Shown here piece after piece: positions 1 through 11,469 of a DNA stretch of 64,000 nucleotides. The stretch spans positions 13,043,863-13,107,862 of the forward strand of contig JAKSZU010000029.1 of the NCBI GenBank assembly GCA_026018925.1, read 5' to 3'. The notes beneath the pieces are model-generated. The model did not search any database. It worked only from the letters and a program-made list of their open reading frames with translations, and was not told where the DNA came from. Each line of letters starts with the position of its first letter. Position 1 is the stretch's first letter. The stretch is from Tupaia tana. Taxonomy: Eukaryota; Chordata; Mammalia; Scandentia; Tupaiidae. Both the position numbers and the translations under genes were made by a program.

Positions 1-3000
1 GATACCATAAATCAATTGGACTTAACAGACATCTATAGAACTTTCCACCCAAAACCCACAAGATATAGTTTTTTCTCACCCCGACATGGAACTTTCTCGA
101 ATATTGACCACATCATAGGACACAAAGCAAGCCTCTGCAGATTCAGAGGCATAGAAACTATTTCCAGCATCTTCTCTGACCATGATGGAATTAAACTTGA
201 GTTTAATTTCAAGAGAAATCCTCAAAAATACCTAAAAACATGGAAACTAAATAACCTACTCCTGAATGACTCCACTATTACCGAAGAAATAAAGACTGAA
301 ATCAAAAGATTCATGGAAGCCAATGACAGTGAAGACACGAGTTTCCACAATCTTTGGGACACTGCCAAAGCAGTCATAAGAGGGAAGTTCATAGCAATTA
401 GTGCACATAAGAGGAAGACAGAGAGAAGGCTAATGGATCACCTAACATCAAGCCTCAGAGAATTGGAAAAGCAACAGAAAAATAATCCAAAAAATTACAG
501 GAGAAAGGAAATAATAAAGATCCGAGCAGAAATAAATGAAATAGAAAATAAACGTACTATACAGAAAATAAGTGTAAGCAAAAGCTGGTTCTTTGAAAGG
601 ATAAGCAAAATTGATACCCCAATAGCGAGACTTATTAAGAAGAAGAGAGAAATGAACCAGGTGAATCAAATCTGCAATGAGGCTGGTAACATAACAACAG
701 ACATAGTAGAAATTCAAAACATCATTAGAGGATACTTTGAACATCTATATGCTAAGAAACAAGATAATCTGGATGAGATGGACAAATTCCTGGACAAATA
801 TAATCTACCAAGAATGAGCCAGGAAGAAATAGAAAGTCTGAAAAGGCCCATAACAAGCCAGGAGATTGAATCAGTAATAAATAACCTTCCAACTAAGAAA
901 AGCCCTGGCCCCGATGGATTCACCTCTAAATTCTACAAAACTTTCAAAGAAGAGTTAACTCCCATTCTGCTCAAATTATTTCTAAAGATCCAAAAGGGTG
1001 AATCTCTCCCTAATTCATTCTATGAAGCCTCTGTCACCCTCATCCTTAAAACAGATAAGGACAGGACAAGGAAGGAAAACTATAGACCAATATCTCTGAT
1101 TAACATAGACTCAAAGATTCTCAACAAGATACTAGCAAATCGTATTGAACAACTTATAAAGAAGATCATACATCATGATCAAGTTGGCTTTATTCCAGGA
1201 GTGCAAGGTTGGTTCAACATACGCAAAACCATAAATGTAATACACCATATTAATAGGAAGAAAGACAAAAACCATATGGTTGTATCGATTTGATAAGATA
1301 CAACATCCCTTCATGATCAAGACTCTTAGCAAAATCGGCATACAAGGGCCATTTCTCAATACAATAAAAGCCATCTATGAAAAACCCATAGCGAACATCA
1401 TCCTGAATGGAGAAAAGCTGAAAGCTTTCCCACTTAACACAGGAACAAGACAAGGATGCCCACTTTCTCCTCTCCTTTTCAATATAGTACTGGAAGTCCT
1501 CGCCAACACAATCAGAAAAGAGGAAATAATAAAGGTTATTCAAATAGGAAAAGAAGAGGTGAAACTCCCTCTATTTGCAGATGACATGATTGTATACATA
1601 GAAGACCCAATGGTCTCCATGGAAAAATTACTGGAAGTAATACATGATTACAGTAAAGTTTCAGGATATAAAATCAATATACAGAAAATGATAGCATTTC
1701 TATATACGAATAACAGGCAGACTGAGATAGAACTGAAAAAAGTTATTCCATTTACCATAGCCACTAAAGTATAAGATATTTATGAATAAATCTAACCAAA
1801 GAAGTTAAAGACCTCCACAAGGAAAACTATGAGAAACTAAAAGAAGAAATTGAAAACGACACAAAAAAATGGAAGGACATCCCATATTCATGGATTGGAA
1901 GAGTTAATATAATCAAAATGGCAATTCTACCCAAATTAATCTCCATATTTAAAGCAATGCCAATCAAAGTACCAGACACATTCTTCACAGATCTAGAAAA
2001 GACAATCTTAAAATTTGTCTGGAATCATGAAAGACCCCGTATTGCCAAAGCAATTCTACACAAGAAGAGTGGAGTGGGCGGCATCTCACTCCCCGATCCA
2101 AAAATATATTACAAAGCTGTGGTAATAAAGACAGCATGGTACTGGCACAGAAACAGACATGTGGACCAATGGAACAGAATAGAGTCCCCAGAAATAAGTG
2201 ACCAAACATAGAGTCAACTGACCTTTGACAAGGGGTACCAGTCAATCCAGTGGGAAAATGAAAGCCTCTTTAGCAAGAGGTGCTGAAAAAATTGGACCTC
2301 CACTTGCAGAAAGATGAATCTGAACCCCTACCTCTCTCCTTTGACAAAAATCAAGTCAAGGTGGATCAAGGATCTAAATCTAACACCTCAAACTATAAAG
2401 CTGCTCCTGGAAAACACTGGGGAAACTCTGGGAGACATTGGTGTAGGGAAAGACTTCCTAAAGAAGACCCTCAAGGCAGTCAATCATCCCCAAAATAGAC
2501 AAATGGGATTACATCAGACTAAGAAGTTTCTGCATGGCCAAAGACACAGTAGTTAGTGTGAATCGACAGCCCTCAGAATGGGAAAATATTTTTCTAAATG
2601 TTGCATCAAATAAGGGACTGATAACCAGAATACACAAGGAACTAAAAAAGGTGTTTGGAAAAAAAATGATCAACCCTATTAAAAGATGGTAGAAGGAGAT
2701 GAAAAAACACTCTCTAAAGATGACATATGAATGACCAAAAGGCATATGAAAAAATGTTCAACCTCCCTCATCATAAGGGAAATGCAGATAAAAACAACAA
2801 TGAGGTACCACCTAACCCCAGTCAGAATGTCTAATATTAAAAAAACAAAAAATGATAAGTGTTGGCGGGGGTGTGGTGAAAGGTGAACTCTTTTACACTG
2901 CTGGTGGGAATGTAGATTGGTCCAACCACTGTGGAGAATAATTTGGAGATTCCTCAAAAATCTACAGATAGATCTGCCATATGATCCAGGGATCCCACTC

Positions 3001-3318
3001 CTCTGTATCTACCCAAAGGACAGAAGAATTCTTCATTGGAAAAGTACTTGCACATTGATGTTTATTGCGGCACTATTCACAATTGCTAAGTCATGGAACC
3101 AACCCAAATGCCCCCGTATGGAGGAATGGATTGAAAAACTGTGGCACATATACTCTATGGAATACTACTCAGCCATAAAAACCAACAGAGCCCTGGCTTT
3201 TGACAGAAAGTGGAAGAATATGGAAGATGTACTGCTGAGTGAGGCAAGCCAGGCTATGAAGGAGAGACATTGTATGTCCCCACTTAACAAATACCGTTTG
3301 TCTGCATTCTATGTCTGA
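1..3318 (+). pseudogene. L1 ORF2 remnant (endonuclease C-end, reverse transcriptase, C-terminal region)
   Basis: ORF2 of L1 encodes the endonuclease and reverse transcriptase used for target-primed reverse transcription. The first open piece (16-1293, 425 aa) carries the endonuclease end, with an SDH triad at residues 54-56, then the linker and the start of RT ([17 protein letters not shown]). Next to L1-B, 17 bp are missing near 1290. This removes the RT motif A aspartate block (IDAEKAFD in L1-B) and shifts the frame. The second piece (1280-1774) has [13 protein letters not shown] and the catalytic FADD box. Later pieces at 1918-2211 and 2917-3318 hold the C-terminal region with the CWWECRLVQPLWR-type zinc-knuckle area degraded. 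Missing motif A plus several stops make it non-functional. Confidence 0.92.
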
Positions 3319-3612
3319 AACTGATTGACTAACAGTTGAACAAACACAAGAGATGGGTGTGAATGTCAGATTAGGTGTATGTGGAGGAGTGGGGCCTAAC
3401 GAAAGACATTTGGAGAAGGGATACAGAGGTATCCCTTGACGGGATGGGGAGGTGTGGTGTTATCTGTTGAAGATATTTCGATCAACGGGTCTGGGGAGAA
3501 ATGTTCACGTATTGAAATGGTCTCATTGTAAGCCAAACAATATGATTGAAAGTATATACAAAAAAATAATAATAATAAATAATGTGAAAAAATAAAAATA
3601 AAAAAAAAGAGA
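1..3612 (+). mobile_element. L1 LINE, 3' part (L1-A), ORF2 and 3' UTR
   Basis: This is the downstream part of an L1 retrotransposon whose 5' end lies before the window. It opens inside the ORF2 endonuclease domain, continues through reverse transcriptase and the C-terminal region to a stop at 3318, and has a roughly 290-bp 3' UTR ending in an A-rich tail near 3550-3612. It matches the L1 copies at 6324 and 24610 in order throughout, with point stops and frameshifts, so it is immobile. A second 3'-terminal module of another family follows directly (3613-4110). The combined insertion interrupts the left arm of the inverted duplication, whose unique DNA resumes near 4115. Confidence 0.93.
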
Positions 3613-3630
3613 TAGGGAATCAAGGATGGG

Positions 3631-3675
<45 letters not shown>

Positions 3676-4112
3676 CATACAGGAAACAAGAAATGGAAAA
3701 TTATTTGCTGACGGTAACATGTATGTTGATGTGCTTGATTGAGACAATATACAGCGTACTCTAGATGGAAAATCTCACTTTTTTTTTTTTTTTTTTTGGA
3801 GAGGTTTTTGCTATAGGGCGCGTGCGTTCGCCAGACACAGACAGACAGAGAGATAGAAAGCGAGAAATCACCCCCCGGGGGGATGGCCACACCGCAATCC
3901 CTTCTCCTCCATTCTCCTGTCGGGATCTTGGGCATGCACGCACACGCGCCCGGCGTGAGTTTAAGCCACCGGGTCCGAGACTCAAACCGCGGTCGACTAC
4001 GTGGGAGTCCAGCGACATAGCCATTACGCTAACTGCCGGTCCCAGAAAATCTCACTTTGTATGCTGTAATGATGTACAGTGAATGAATGTAAATAAATAA
4101 ATTTAATTAAAA
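3613..4112 (+). mobile_element. 5'-truncated L1/HAL1-type 3'-terminal module, split by a SINE
   Basis: The sequence from GAGATAGGGAATCAAGGA to the A-rich end near 4112 matches the tail of the ORF1-only element at 35990-36240 (AAGAAATGGAAAATTATTTG, CAATATACAG, ATGATGTACAGTGAATGAATGTAAATAAAT). It holds a (TA)n run at 3639-3675 and is split by a SINE at 3781-4044. It lies directly after the L1-A tail, so it either inserted in that tail or belongs to a composite 3' end. Confidence 0.75.
3781..4044 (-). mobile_element. tRNA-headed SINE, long young type
   Basis: Full-length minus-strand copy: poly-T first, then the CT-rich end, the CCCCGGGG palindrome, and the tRNA-like head with its B box. Target-site duplication GAAAATCTCACTT at 3768-3780 and 4045-4057. 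It is CpG-rich and close to the apparent consensus, so it is recent. Confidence 0.93.
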
Positions 4113-4114
4113 AA

Positions 4115-4640
4115 AAGAATATTAACTGACTGTCTCTAGTCAACACTTAAGTATGCATATTATGAAAATAAATAATTCATCCTATCTTAAAAAGGCAGCA
4201 TGGTCACTGAAGCAGCATAAAAATCAAGATATGAATGGTCATTTATAAAAATGTGTTGATGATAATGTCTAGGATAATATCTTTGACTTGACTAATATGC
4301 ACTGTATTCATGCTGGGAAAAATCATGTTACCCTATAAAGTGACTAAATGTAAATTTTAATAATATTTTTAAAATGTGATCAGGAAAATACAATGATGAT
4401 AATTCATATGGTCATATCTTTGGCTGGACCAATATACAATAAATACATACTGGGGAAGCTAAATAAAAATGTGAACAAGAAAATGCCTTATTTTATTAAA
4501 AAAAAACAGCAAAGGGAATTTGTAGATTGTCCTAAGATTTAAAAAAATACAAATATAAAATTTACATAAATAATGACAATACTTGTCATAAGTAAATTTC
4601 AGCAAGAAAGTAAGTGTACCAAAATGCATAAGGGTTTAAA
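4115..4640. other. Left-arm unique DNA with two old tandem L1/HAL1-type 3'-terminal modules
   Basis: Matches the reverse complement of about 41690-42005. It contains two related A-rich 3'-terminal modules in + orientation (about 4245-4365 and 4395-4490), each with a block like CAATATAC/TAATATGC, a TGCTGGG box and CTAAATGTAAA-like end. The right arm retains the same block, so these modules predate the duplication. Confidence 0.65.
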
Positions 4641-4650
4641 GGTGGATTTT

Positions 4651-5188
4651 GTGGACTAGCCTTTAGTATTGAGGTTAAGGAGCTGAATCACACGTAGTCA
4701 GCTGCAAGGTTTTTGAATCCCAGACCTGGTGGTTAAAAAATCACATTGAGGGGAACCAGCAGTTAGCGTAATGGCTATGTCACTGGACTCCCACGTAGTC
4801 GACCACGGTTCGCGTCTCGGACCCGGTGGCTTACAACTCACGCCGGGCGCGTGTGCGTGCGTGCCCAAGATCCCGAGAGGAGAATGGAGGAGAAGGGATT
4901 GCGGCGTGACCATCGCCCCTGGGGGGTGATTTCTCGCTTTCTGTCTCTATGTCTCTCTCTGTCTGTCTGGCGAGCGCACGCTCCCTATAGCGAAAAACCT
5001 CTCAAAAAAAAAAAAAATCACATTGAGTACATGTGCAGGCATGCCCCCAAATTAGAGAGGAGACTGGAGGAAAGGGATTGCAGCCTAGTCTTTCCCTCAG
5101 GGGGTGATTTTTCACTTTCTAGTCTTTGTCTCTCTCTCATGAGCACCCATATCCTATAGCAAAAGCTGAAAATAAAATAATAAATAAG
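4651..5188 (+). mobile_element. Old long-type SINE, interrupted by a younger SINE
   Basis: The tRNA-like head (AGTATTGAGGTTAAGG, GAATCCCAGACCTGGTGG) is at 4651-4750 and the body and tail resume at 5012-5188. A SINE at 4751-5011 splits it. The right arm keeps the body of the same copy inverted at about 41270-41455, so this insertion is older than the inverted duplication. Confidence 0.85.
4751..5011 (+). mobile_element. tRNA-headed SINE, young type, nested in an older copy
   Basis: Near-consensus copy starting GGGAACCAGCAGTTAGCG. Target-site duplication AAAAAATCACATTGAG at 4735-4750 and about 5012-5027. The right arm lacks it, so it inserted after the duplication. Confidence 0.93.
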
Positions 5189-5189
5189 A

Positions 5190-5610
5190 TGGATTTCATT
5201 TGGTGAGATATGTTGATCTGAAGAGAATGGGTAAGGTTGGAAATTGTGTATTAGATTCTCATCTAAAAAAAGAGGAGAATCTATTCTGAACTTGATATTT
5301 AAAAATGACCTTTAGGTTGAATATATGGAAGACAAAATGATGACATATATTAAACACGAGCAATGATTAATTATAAAAGTTTTTATTTAAAAACTCGTAG
5401 CTAAAGGAGTAGCAAAAGTCCAGATACCAAACATGTAGAAATCACACCATGAAAGAATTTCTGGATGATTTTCACATTCCTAAATCAAAGCCCTAAGAAT
5501 TCAAAAGACCTTGTCCAATTCCCTGCATCAGGACTATAATGTGGTAAATTATGGCAGCTAAATATAGAGGAGATTCCCAATATATTCTGTTTCTTCAATA
5601 ATTCTCTGAG
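5190..5610. other. Unique DNA shared with the right arm
   Basis: No gene seen. The stretch aligns by eye, inverted, with about 40850-41240; for example ATTAATCATTGCTTGTGTTT on + at 41080 matches the complement of the block near 5358. Divergence is substantial but collinearity is clear. Confidence 0.7.
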
Positions 5611-5874
5611 GGACCAGCAGTTAGCGTAATGGCTATGTCGCTTGACTCCCATGTAGTCGACCGCGGTTCAAATCCTGGATCCAGTGGCTTAAACTCATGC
5701 CGGGCTTGTGTGCGAGCATGCCCAAGATCCCAAGAGGAGAATGGAGGAGAAGGGATTGCGGTGTGGCCATCCCCCCGGGGGGTGATTTCTCGCTTTCTAT
5801 CTCTCTCTCTCTCTGTCTTTCTGGTGAGTGCACGTGCCCTATAGTGAAAACCTCTCCAAAAAAAGAAAAAAAAA
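5611..5874 (+). mobile_element. tRNA-headed SINE, young type
   Basis: Near-consensus copy with poly-A. Imperfect target-site duplication AATTCTCTGAG (5600-5610) and AATTATCTGAG (5875-5885). Absent from the matching right-arm site near 40830. Confidence 0.92.
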
Positions 5875-5885
5875 ATTATCTGAGG

Positions 5886-6308
5886 AAAGAAGACAGACTG
5901 TGGCTCCAATATTACCCCAAGGGGTAGGACACTCAAAAACTGTTTACTTGTTTTAGCTCCTTAGCTTTTAAAGAATTATATTCCTCAGAGAATTCAGTAA
6001 CAATACAACAACTTATTTAATGAGAAACCATGGGAATTCTGTACTAGTATCCTCACATATTGTAAGGAGTTCCTGTTATTGGACTTCTACTCCAATTTGG
6101 TTTAATCATTGACAGGATACACTACTGGGTCACCCAGAGATCCCATGCGTAACTCTGTCTCTCTGCTCTTCCTGGGGACAGACCTATTTTGTAGCAATTG
6201 TTCATGGGAAGAACAGAACCAGTGAAAGTGGACACTTTGAGGATCTTGAGACATCAGAACATCCTTGTAAGTGCAGATGAATAAGCTATGGAGAGTGGGT
6301 TTTCTTTT
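5886..6308. other. Unique DNA shared with the right arm
   Basis: No gene seen. It matches the reverse complement of about 40400-40830, including GGACTTCTACTCCAATTTGG (left) against CCAAATTGGAGTAGAAGTCC (right, 40631-40650), an exact 20-bp anchor. Confidence 0.8.
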
Positions 6309-6323
6309 AAAAGCATAACTTCC

Positions 6324-7031
6324 TGAGCTGCCTGGCATATCTGAAGGCAACTGGTGAGCAAGGGGGCATTCTGCCCCCACTGCTTCCCTTCCAGACCCCC
6401 TGTCCAGGAGCCACCCAGACCCCTAGACAGCTTGCGCCTCCAGCTGCAGCTGCCTGGCACATCTGAAGGCAACTGGAGAGCAAGGGAGCACCCTGCCCCC
6501 ACTGCTTCCCTTCCAGACACCCAGTCCAGGAGTCACCCAGACCCCTAGAGAGGTAGAAATTTCCTCCATTTTTTTTTCTCCTTTACTGTACCCCATTCTT
6601 TTGTAAATTCCTCTTCTCTGTCTCTCCACAGCTTGTGCCTCTGGCTGCAGCTGCCTGGCACATCTGACGGCAACTGGCGAAATCTTTATTCCTTTATTTC
6701 TTTGTTTTCCTCTCTGCTCCTTTCCTTTCTCTTATATTGTCTTCTCTCCTTCTTCTTCCATCTTGCCAGAGGGACTAGCTAGATCTAGAATTAGAGATCT
6801 GAATGTTTCTAGTCATATAAAGTTATATTGGTTCCTCTTTATATGGAACCAACTGTGAAAAAGGAGATTCTGCTCTTCAGACACCTGACTATAGTGTCTT
6901 TTTTGAGACCACATTACTAAAAACAACAGAACAGAGACTTCGGCCAACGTCAATTCCCATCAAAAGGGAGAGACACTCCGAGCCAGTGAAACATTCGCCT
7001 AACAGGTACTTAAAAGTTAGCACATCTTCCA
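6324..7031 (+). promoter_or_regulatory. L1-B 5' UTR with repeated monomer-like units
   Basis: In L1 elements the 5' UTR carries the internal promoter. Here a GC-rich unit beginning AGCTGCCTGGC starts at 6326, recurs at 6448 (period 122 bp) and starts a third partial copy at 6649 after a T-rich insert. Each unit contains CATCTGAAGGCAACTGG and CCACTGCTTCCCTTCCAG. Tandem 5' monomers are known from mouse L1 promoters; promoter activity here is inference. Confidence 0.75.
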
Positions 7032-7785
7032 ATGGCTAGAAGTAGAAGAGCCTCCGGTATGAATAAACAAGGAAATATATCTCCATCAAAGGTACAGAGT
7101 AACTCCCCTCGATCTTCAGGGCTAATGGACGATGTTACCAAGATGACAGACAAATTGCGAACATTTATAGTGAACAAACTCTTCGAATTGGAACAGAAAA
7201 GAGACAACGAACTACAGGAGATGAGAAAGTCATTCCACGATATGAAAGAAGAAATGGACACTCTGAGAAAGAACCAGATGGAGCTATTTGAGATAAAGTC
7301 TGGAATAGAGGAAATCAAAAACTACCTTGAAAGTATTAAAAGTTGATTAGATCATGCTAAGATCGAATCTCTGATGTAGAAGATAAAACCTCTGACCTAG
7401 AAAGAACCACAAAGAAGATAGAGAAAATAACTAAAAAACACAAGGATAACATACGAGAAATACTAGATTCCATAAGATGCCCAAATATCAAAATAATTGG
7501 TATCCCAGAGGGTGAAGAAACAAATAACGGCATGGAAAATCTATTCCATAAAATCCTGGAAGAAAATTTCCCAAGTCTAGAGAGGCACTCAAGTATCAAG
7601 ACACAAGAAATACAAAGGACCCCAGCTAGAATCAACCCCAGAAGATCTTCCCCAAGGCACATCATAGCCAGACTATCCAAGACCACTGATAAAGACATGA
7701 TACTAAAACTGGCAAGAGAGAAACGAGAAGTGATGTACAAAGGTCATCCCATCAGGCTAACTCTGGACCTCTCAAGAGGAAGACA
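7032..7785 (+). pseudogene. L1 ORF1 remnant (coiled coil and RRM; C-terminal domain deleted)
   Basis: L1 ORF1 encodes an RNA-binding chaperone. The open frame starting MARSRRASGMNKQG (104 aa) carries a heptad-rich coiled coil (ELEQKRDNELQEMRKSF, MDTLRKNQMEL). It stops at 7344-7346 just before the RRM. The RRM continues in another frame (IIGIPEGEE, PRHIIARLSKTTDKDMILK, 7532-7785). The sequence then jumps from LTLDLS straight into ORF2 linker sequence (RKTER region), so the C-terminal domain is gone. Confidence 0.9.
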
Positions 7786-10674
7786 GAAAGAAGGCAAATG
7801 GATCACTTAACATCATGCCTCAGAGAATTGGAGAAGCAACAGCAAAATGATCCAAAAAACTCCAGGAGAAAGGAAATAATAAAGATATGAACAGAAATAA
7901 ATGAAATAGAAAATAAGCGAACTATACAGAAAATAAATGAAAGTAAAAGCTGGTTCTTTGAAAAGATAAACAAAATTGATACACCACTAGCGAGACTTAT
8001 TAAGAAGAGAGAAAGGAACCAGGTGAATCAAATCTGCAATGAAGCAGGAAATATAACAACAGACAAAGCAGAAATACAGAACATAATTAGAGGATATTAT
8101 GAACAACTATATGCCAAGAAACAAGACAATCTGGACGAGACGGATGAATTCCTGGACACGTATAATCTACCAAGATTGAGCCAGGAGGATACAGAAAGCC
8201 TAAATAGGCCCATAACAAGCAAGGAGGTTGAATCAGTAATAAACACCCTTCCAACAAAGAAAAGCCCTGGCCTGGATGGGTTCGCCTCTGAGTTCTATAA
8301 AACTTTCAAAGAAGAGCTAACACCCATTCTGCTCAAGTTATTTGTAAAGATCCAAAAGGGTGAATCTCTCCCGAATTCATTCTATGAAGCCTCTGTCACC
8401 CTTATCCTCAAAACAGATAAGGACGGAACAAGGAAGGAAAACTATAGACCAATATCTCTGATGAATATAGACTCAAAGATTCTCAACAAGATACTAGCAA
8501 ACCATATCCAACAACTTATAAAAAAGATCATACACCATGATAAGGTAGGCTTTTTTCCAGGAATGCAAAGTTGGTTCAACATACGCAAAACCATAAATGT
8601 AATGCACCATATTAACAGGAAAAAAGACAAAAACCATATGGTCATATCGATTGATGCAGAAAAAGCATTTGATAAGATACAACATCCCTTTATGATCAAT
8701 ACGCTCAGCAAAATTGGCATACAAGGGTCATTTCTCAACACAATAAAAGATATCTATGAACAACATCGCGAATATCATCCTGAATGGAAAAAAGCTGAAA
8801 GCTTTTCCACTAAAAACGGGTACAAAACAAGGATGCCCACTTTCTCCACTCCTTTTCAACATAGTACTGGAAGTCCTCGCCAACGCAATCAGAAAAGAGG
8901 AAAAAATTAAAGGCATCCAAATAGGAAAAGAAGAGGTGAAACTCTCTCTATTCACAGATGACATGATTGTGTACATAGAAGACCCAATGATTTCCATGAA
9001 GAAATTTCTGGAAGTAATGCATGAATACAGTAAAGTTGCAGGATACAAAATTAATATACAGAAGTCTATAGCATTTCTATATACAAACAACAGGCAGACG
9101 GAGATGAATCTGAAAAAAGTTATTCCATTTACCATAGCCACAAAAAGTATAAGATACTTAGGGATAAATCTAACCAAAGAAGTTAAAGACCTCCACAAGG
9201 AAAACTATGAGAAGCTAAAAAACGAAATTGAAAATGACACAAAAAAGTGGAAGGACATCCCATGTTCCTGGATTGGAAGAATTAATATAACCAAAATGGC
9301 AATTCTGCCCAAATTAATCTACCTATTTAATGCAATGCCAATCAAATTACCAGACACATTCTTCACAGATTTAGAAAAGACAATCATAAAATTGGTCTGG
9401 AATAATAAAAGACCCCGCATTGCCAAAGCAATTCTACAAAAGAAGAATGGAGTGGGCAGCATCTCACTCCCTAACCCAAAAATATACTACAAAGCTGTGG
9501 TAATCAAAACACCATGGTATTGGCACAGGAACAGACATGTGGACCAATGGAACAGAATTGAGTTTACAGGAATAAACTCCCAATCATTCAGTCAACTGAT
9601 TTTTGACAAGGGGTACCAGTCAATCCAGTGGGAAAAAGAAAACCTCTTCAGCAAATGGTGCTGGAAAAACTAGATTTACATCTGCAGAAGGATGAATCTG
9701 AACCCCTACCTCTCACCTTTGACAAAAATCAAGTCAAGGTAGATCAAGGATCTAAATCAAAGACCCCAAACTATTAAACTGCTTCTAGAAAACACTGGGG
9801 AAACTGTGGGAGACATTGGGGTAGGTAATGACTTCTTACATAAGACCCCTAAAGCACAGTTGATAATCCCCAAAATAGACAAATGGGATTACATCAGACT
9901 AAGAAGTTTCTGCATGGCAAAAGACACAGTAATTAGTGTGAATCGAAAGCCCTCAGAATGGGAAAATATTTTTGTAAACTATGCATCAGATAAGGGATTG
10001 ATAACCAGAATACATAAGTAACTAAAGAAGCTGTTTGGAAAAAAGATGATGAACCCCATTAAAAGATGGGAGAAGGAGTTGAAAAGAACACTCACTAAAG
10101 ATAACATACGAATAGCCAGGAGGCATAAGAAAAAATGCTCAACATCCCTCATCTTAAGGGAAATGCAGATCAAAACAACAATGAGATACCACCTAACCCC
10201 AGAATGACGAAGATTAAAAAAACAAAGAATGATAAGTGTTGGCGGGGATGTGGTGAAAGGAGAACTCTCTTACACTGCTGGTGGGAATGTAAATTAGTCC
10301 AACCACTGTGGAGAACCATTTGGAGATTCCTCAAAAATCTACAAATAGAACTGCCATATGATCCAGCAATTCCATTTCTTGGCATCTACCCTAAGGACAG
10401 AAGAATTTCTCATTGGAAAACTGCTTGCACATCAATGTTTATTGCGGCACTTTTCATGATTGTTAAGACATGGAACCAACCGAAATGCCCCCGTATGGCT
10501 GAATGGATTGAAAAACTGTGGCACATATACTCTATGGAATACTATTCAGCCATTAAGAACAACAAAACCCTGGCTTTTGACAGAATGTGGAAGAATATGG
10601 AAGATTTACTGCTGAGTGAAGCAAGCCAGGATGTGAAGGAGAGACACTGTATCTCCCCACTTAATATATACTGA
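7786..10674 (+). pseudogene. L1 ORF2 remnant (linker, RT and C-terminal region; endonuclease absent)
   Basis: ORF2 is present from just after the endonuclease. Open pieces are 8023-8910, 8756-9673, 9806-10021 and 10135-10674. RT motif A ([13 protein letters not shown]) is intact near 8647-8690. The FADD catalytic box is changed to FTDD (about 8954). The C-terminal region keeps [15 protein letters not shown], the cysteine-rich motif. The endonuclease was lost in the internal deletion, and frameshifts and stops separate the blocks, so the element is dead. Confidence 0.92.
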
Positions 10675-10895
10675 ATGTCCGCAGTCTATAACTGAAACTG
10701 ACGGGCTAAAGGATGTAAAAACACAAGAGGTGGATGTGAATGCCAGATGTGGTATGTGTGGAGGAGTGGGGCCTGGGGAAGAACATTTGGAGGAGGGATA
10801 CGAAGAAAGCATTGTTGAGACAGGGAGGTAGTGTTGTTATATTTTGATCAACTCGACTGGGGAGAAATGTTCATATATTAAAATGATCACCTTGT

Positions 10896-11176
10896 GGGAC
10901 CAGCAGTTAGCGTAATGGCTATGTCGCTGGACTCCCATGTAGTCGTAGTCGACTGCGGTTCAAGTCCCAGACCCGGCAGCTTAAACTCACGCCGGGCGCG
11001 TGTGCGTGCGTGCCCAAGATCCCGAGAGGAGAATAGAGGAGAGGGGATTGTGGCATGGCCATCCCCCCGGGGGGTGATTTCCTGCTTTCTGTCTCTCTGT
11101 CTCTCTCTGTCTGTCTGGCAAGTGCACACGCCCTATAGCAAAAAATAAAACCTCTCCAAAAAAAGAAAAAAAAAAG
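10896..11176 (+). mobile_element. tRNA-headed SINE inserted in the L1-B 3' UTR
   Basis: Near-consensus copy with a short duplication in the anticodon region (GTAGTCGTAGTCGAC). Target-site duplication TGATCACCTTGT at 10884-10895 and 11177-11188. It inserted after L1-B. Confidence 0.93.
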
Positions 11177-11259
11177 TGATCACCTTGTAAGCTAAATAAT
11201 GTGATTGAATGTATTAAAAAATGTAAATAAAAAAATAAACATATAAAAATAAGAAAAAA

Positions 11260-11469
11260 AGGAGAAAGACAGAGAGACAGAAAGCAAGAAATCACCCCCC
11301 AGGGGGAATGGTCACGCCGCAGTCTCTCCTCTTCCATTCTCCTCTCAGGATCTTGGGCATGCACGCACACAGACTCAGCGTGAGTTTAAGCCACCTGGTT
11401 TGGGACTCAAAACTGAGGTCAACTTCACAGTAGTCCAGCAACATAGCCATTACACTAACTGTTGGTCCC
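11260..11469 (-). mobile_element. Long-type SINE lacking its 3' end
   Basis: Minus-strand body and tRNA head (ends GTTGGTCCC, matching GGGACCAAC). The poly-A end is missing and the copy abuts the L1-B tail directly. Confidence 0.85.

Larger units (their letters stand above)
6324..11260 (+). mobile_element. Full-length-type L1 LINE (L1-B), internally deleted
   Basis: This L1 has a 5' UTR (6324-7031) with monomer-like repeats, an ORF1 remnant, an ORF2 remnant and a 3' UTR ending in an A-rich tail near 11260. About 1.2 kb is missing at 7785, joining ORF1 to ORF2 downstream of the endonuclease. The 15-bp target-site duplication AAAAGCATAACTTCC is at 6309-6323 and 12878-12892, so the inserted unit appears to continue 1.6 kb beyond the L1 tail. 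The right arm holds the uninterrupted site near 40385-40400. A SINE is inserted in the 3' UTR. Confidence 0.92.

Noticed and set aside
3396-3935. 179-aa minus-strand open frame
   Set aside because: It runs across an L1 3' UTR, a (TA)n tract and a SINE; the MPKI-GEWRR start is a SINE translation that recurs at other SINEs.
5611-5690. tRNA gene
   Set aside because: The A and B boxes are SINE promoter remnants; the sequence continues into the SINE body and poly-A and lacks a proper acceptor-stem pairing.
5595-5936. 113-aa minus-strand open frame, and similar frames at 3765, 10894, 50095, 50281 and 39698
   Set aside because: All are translations of the same SINE in different frames, without conservation as protein.
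7785-7790. L1-B junction as a retrotransposed splice product
   Set aside because: The left edge in sister elements (CTCTCA/ATGGAAAC) has no GT donor at the join, so a deletion with slight microhomology fits better.
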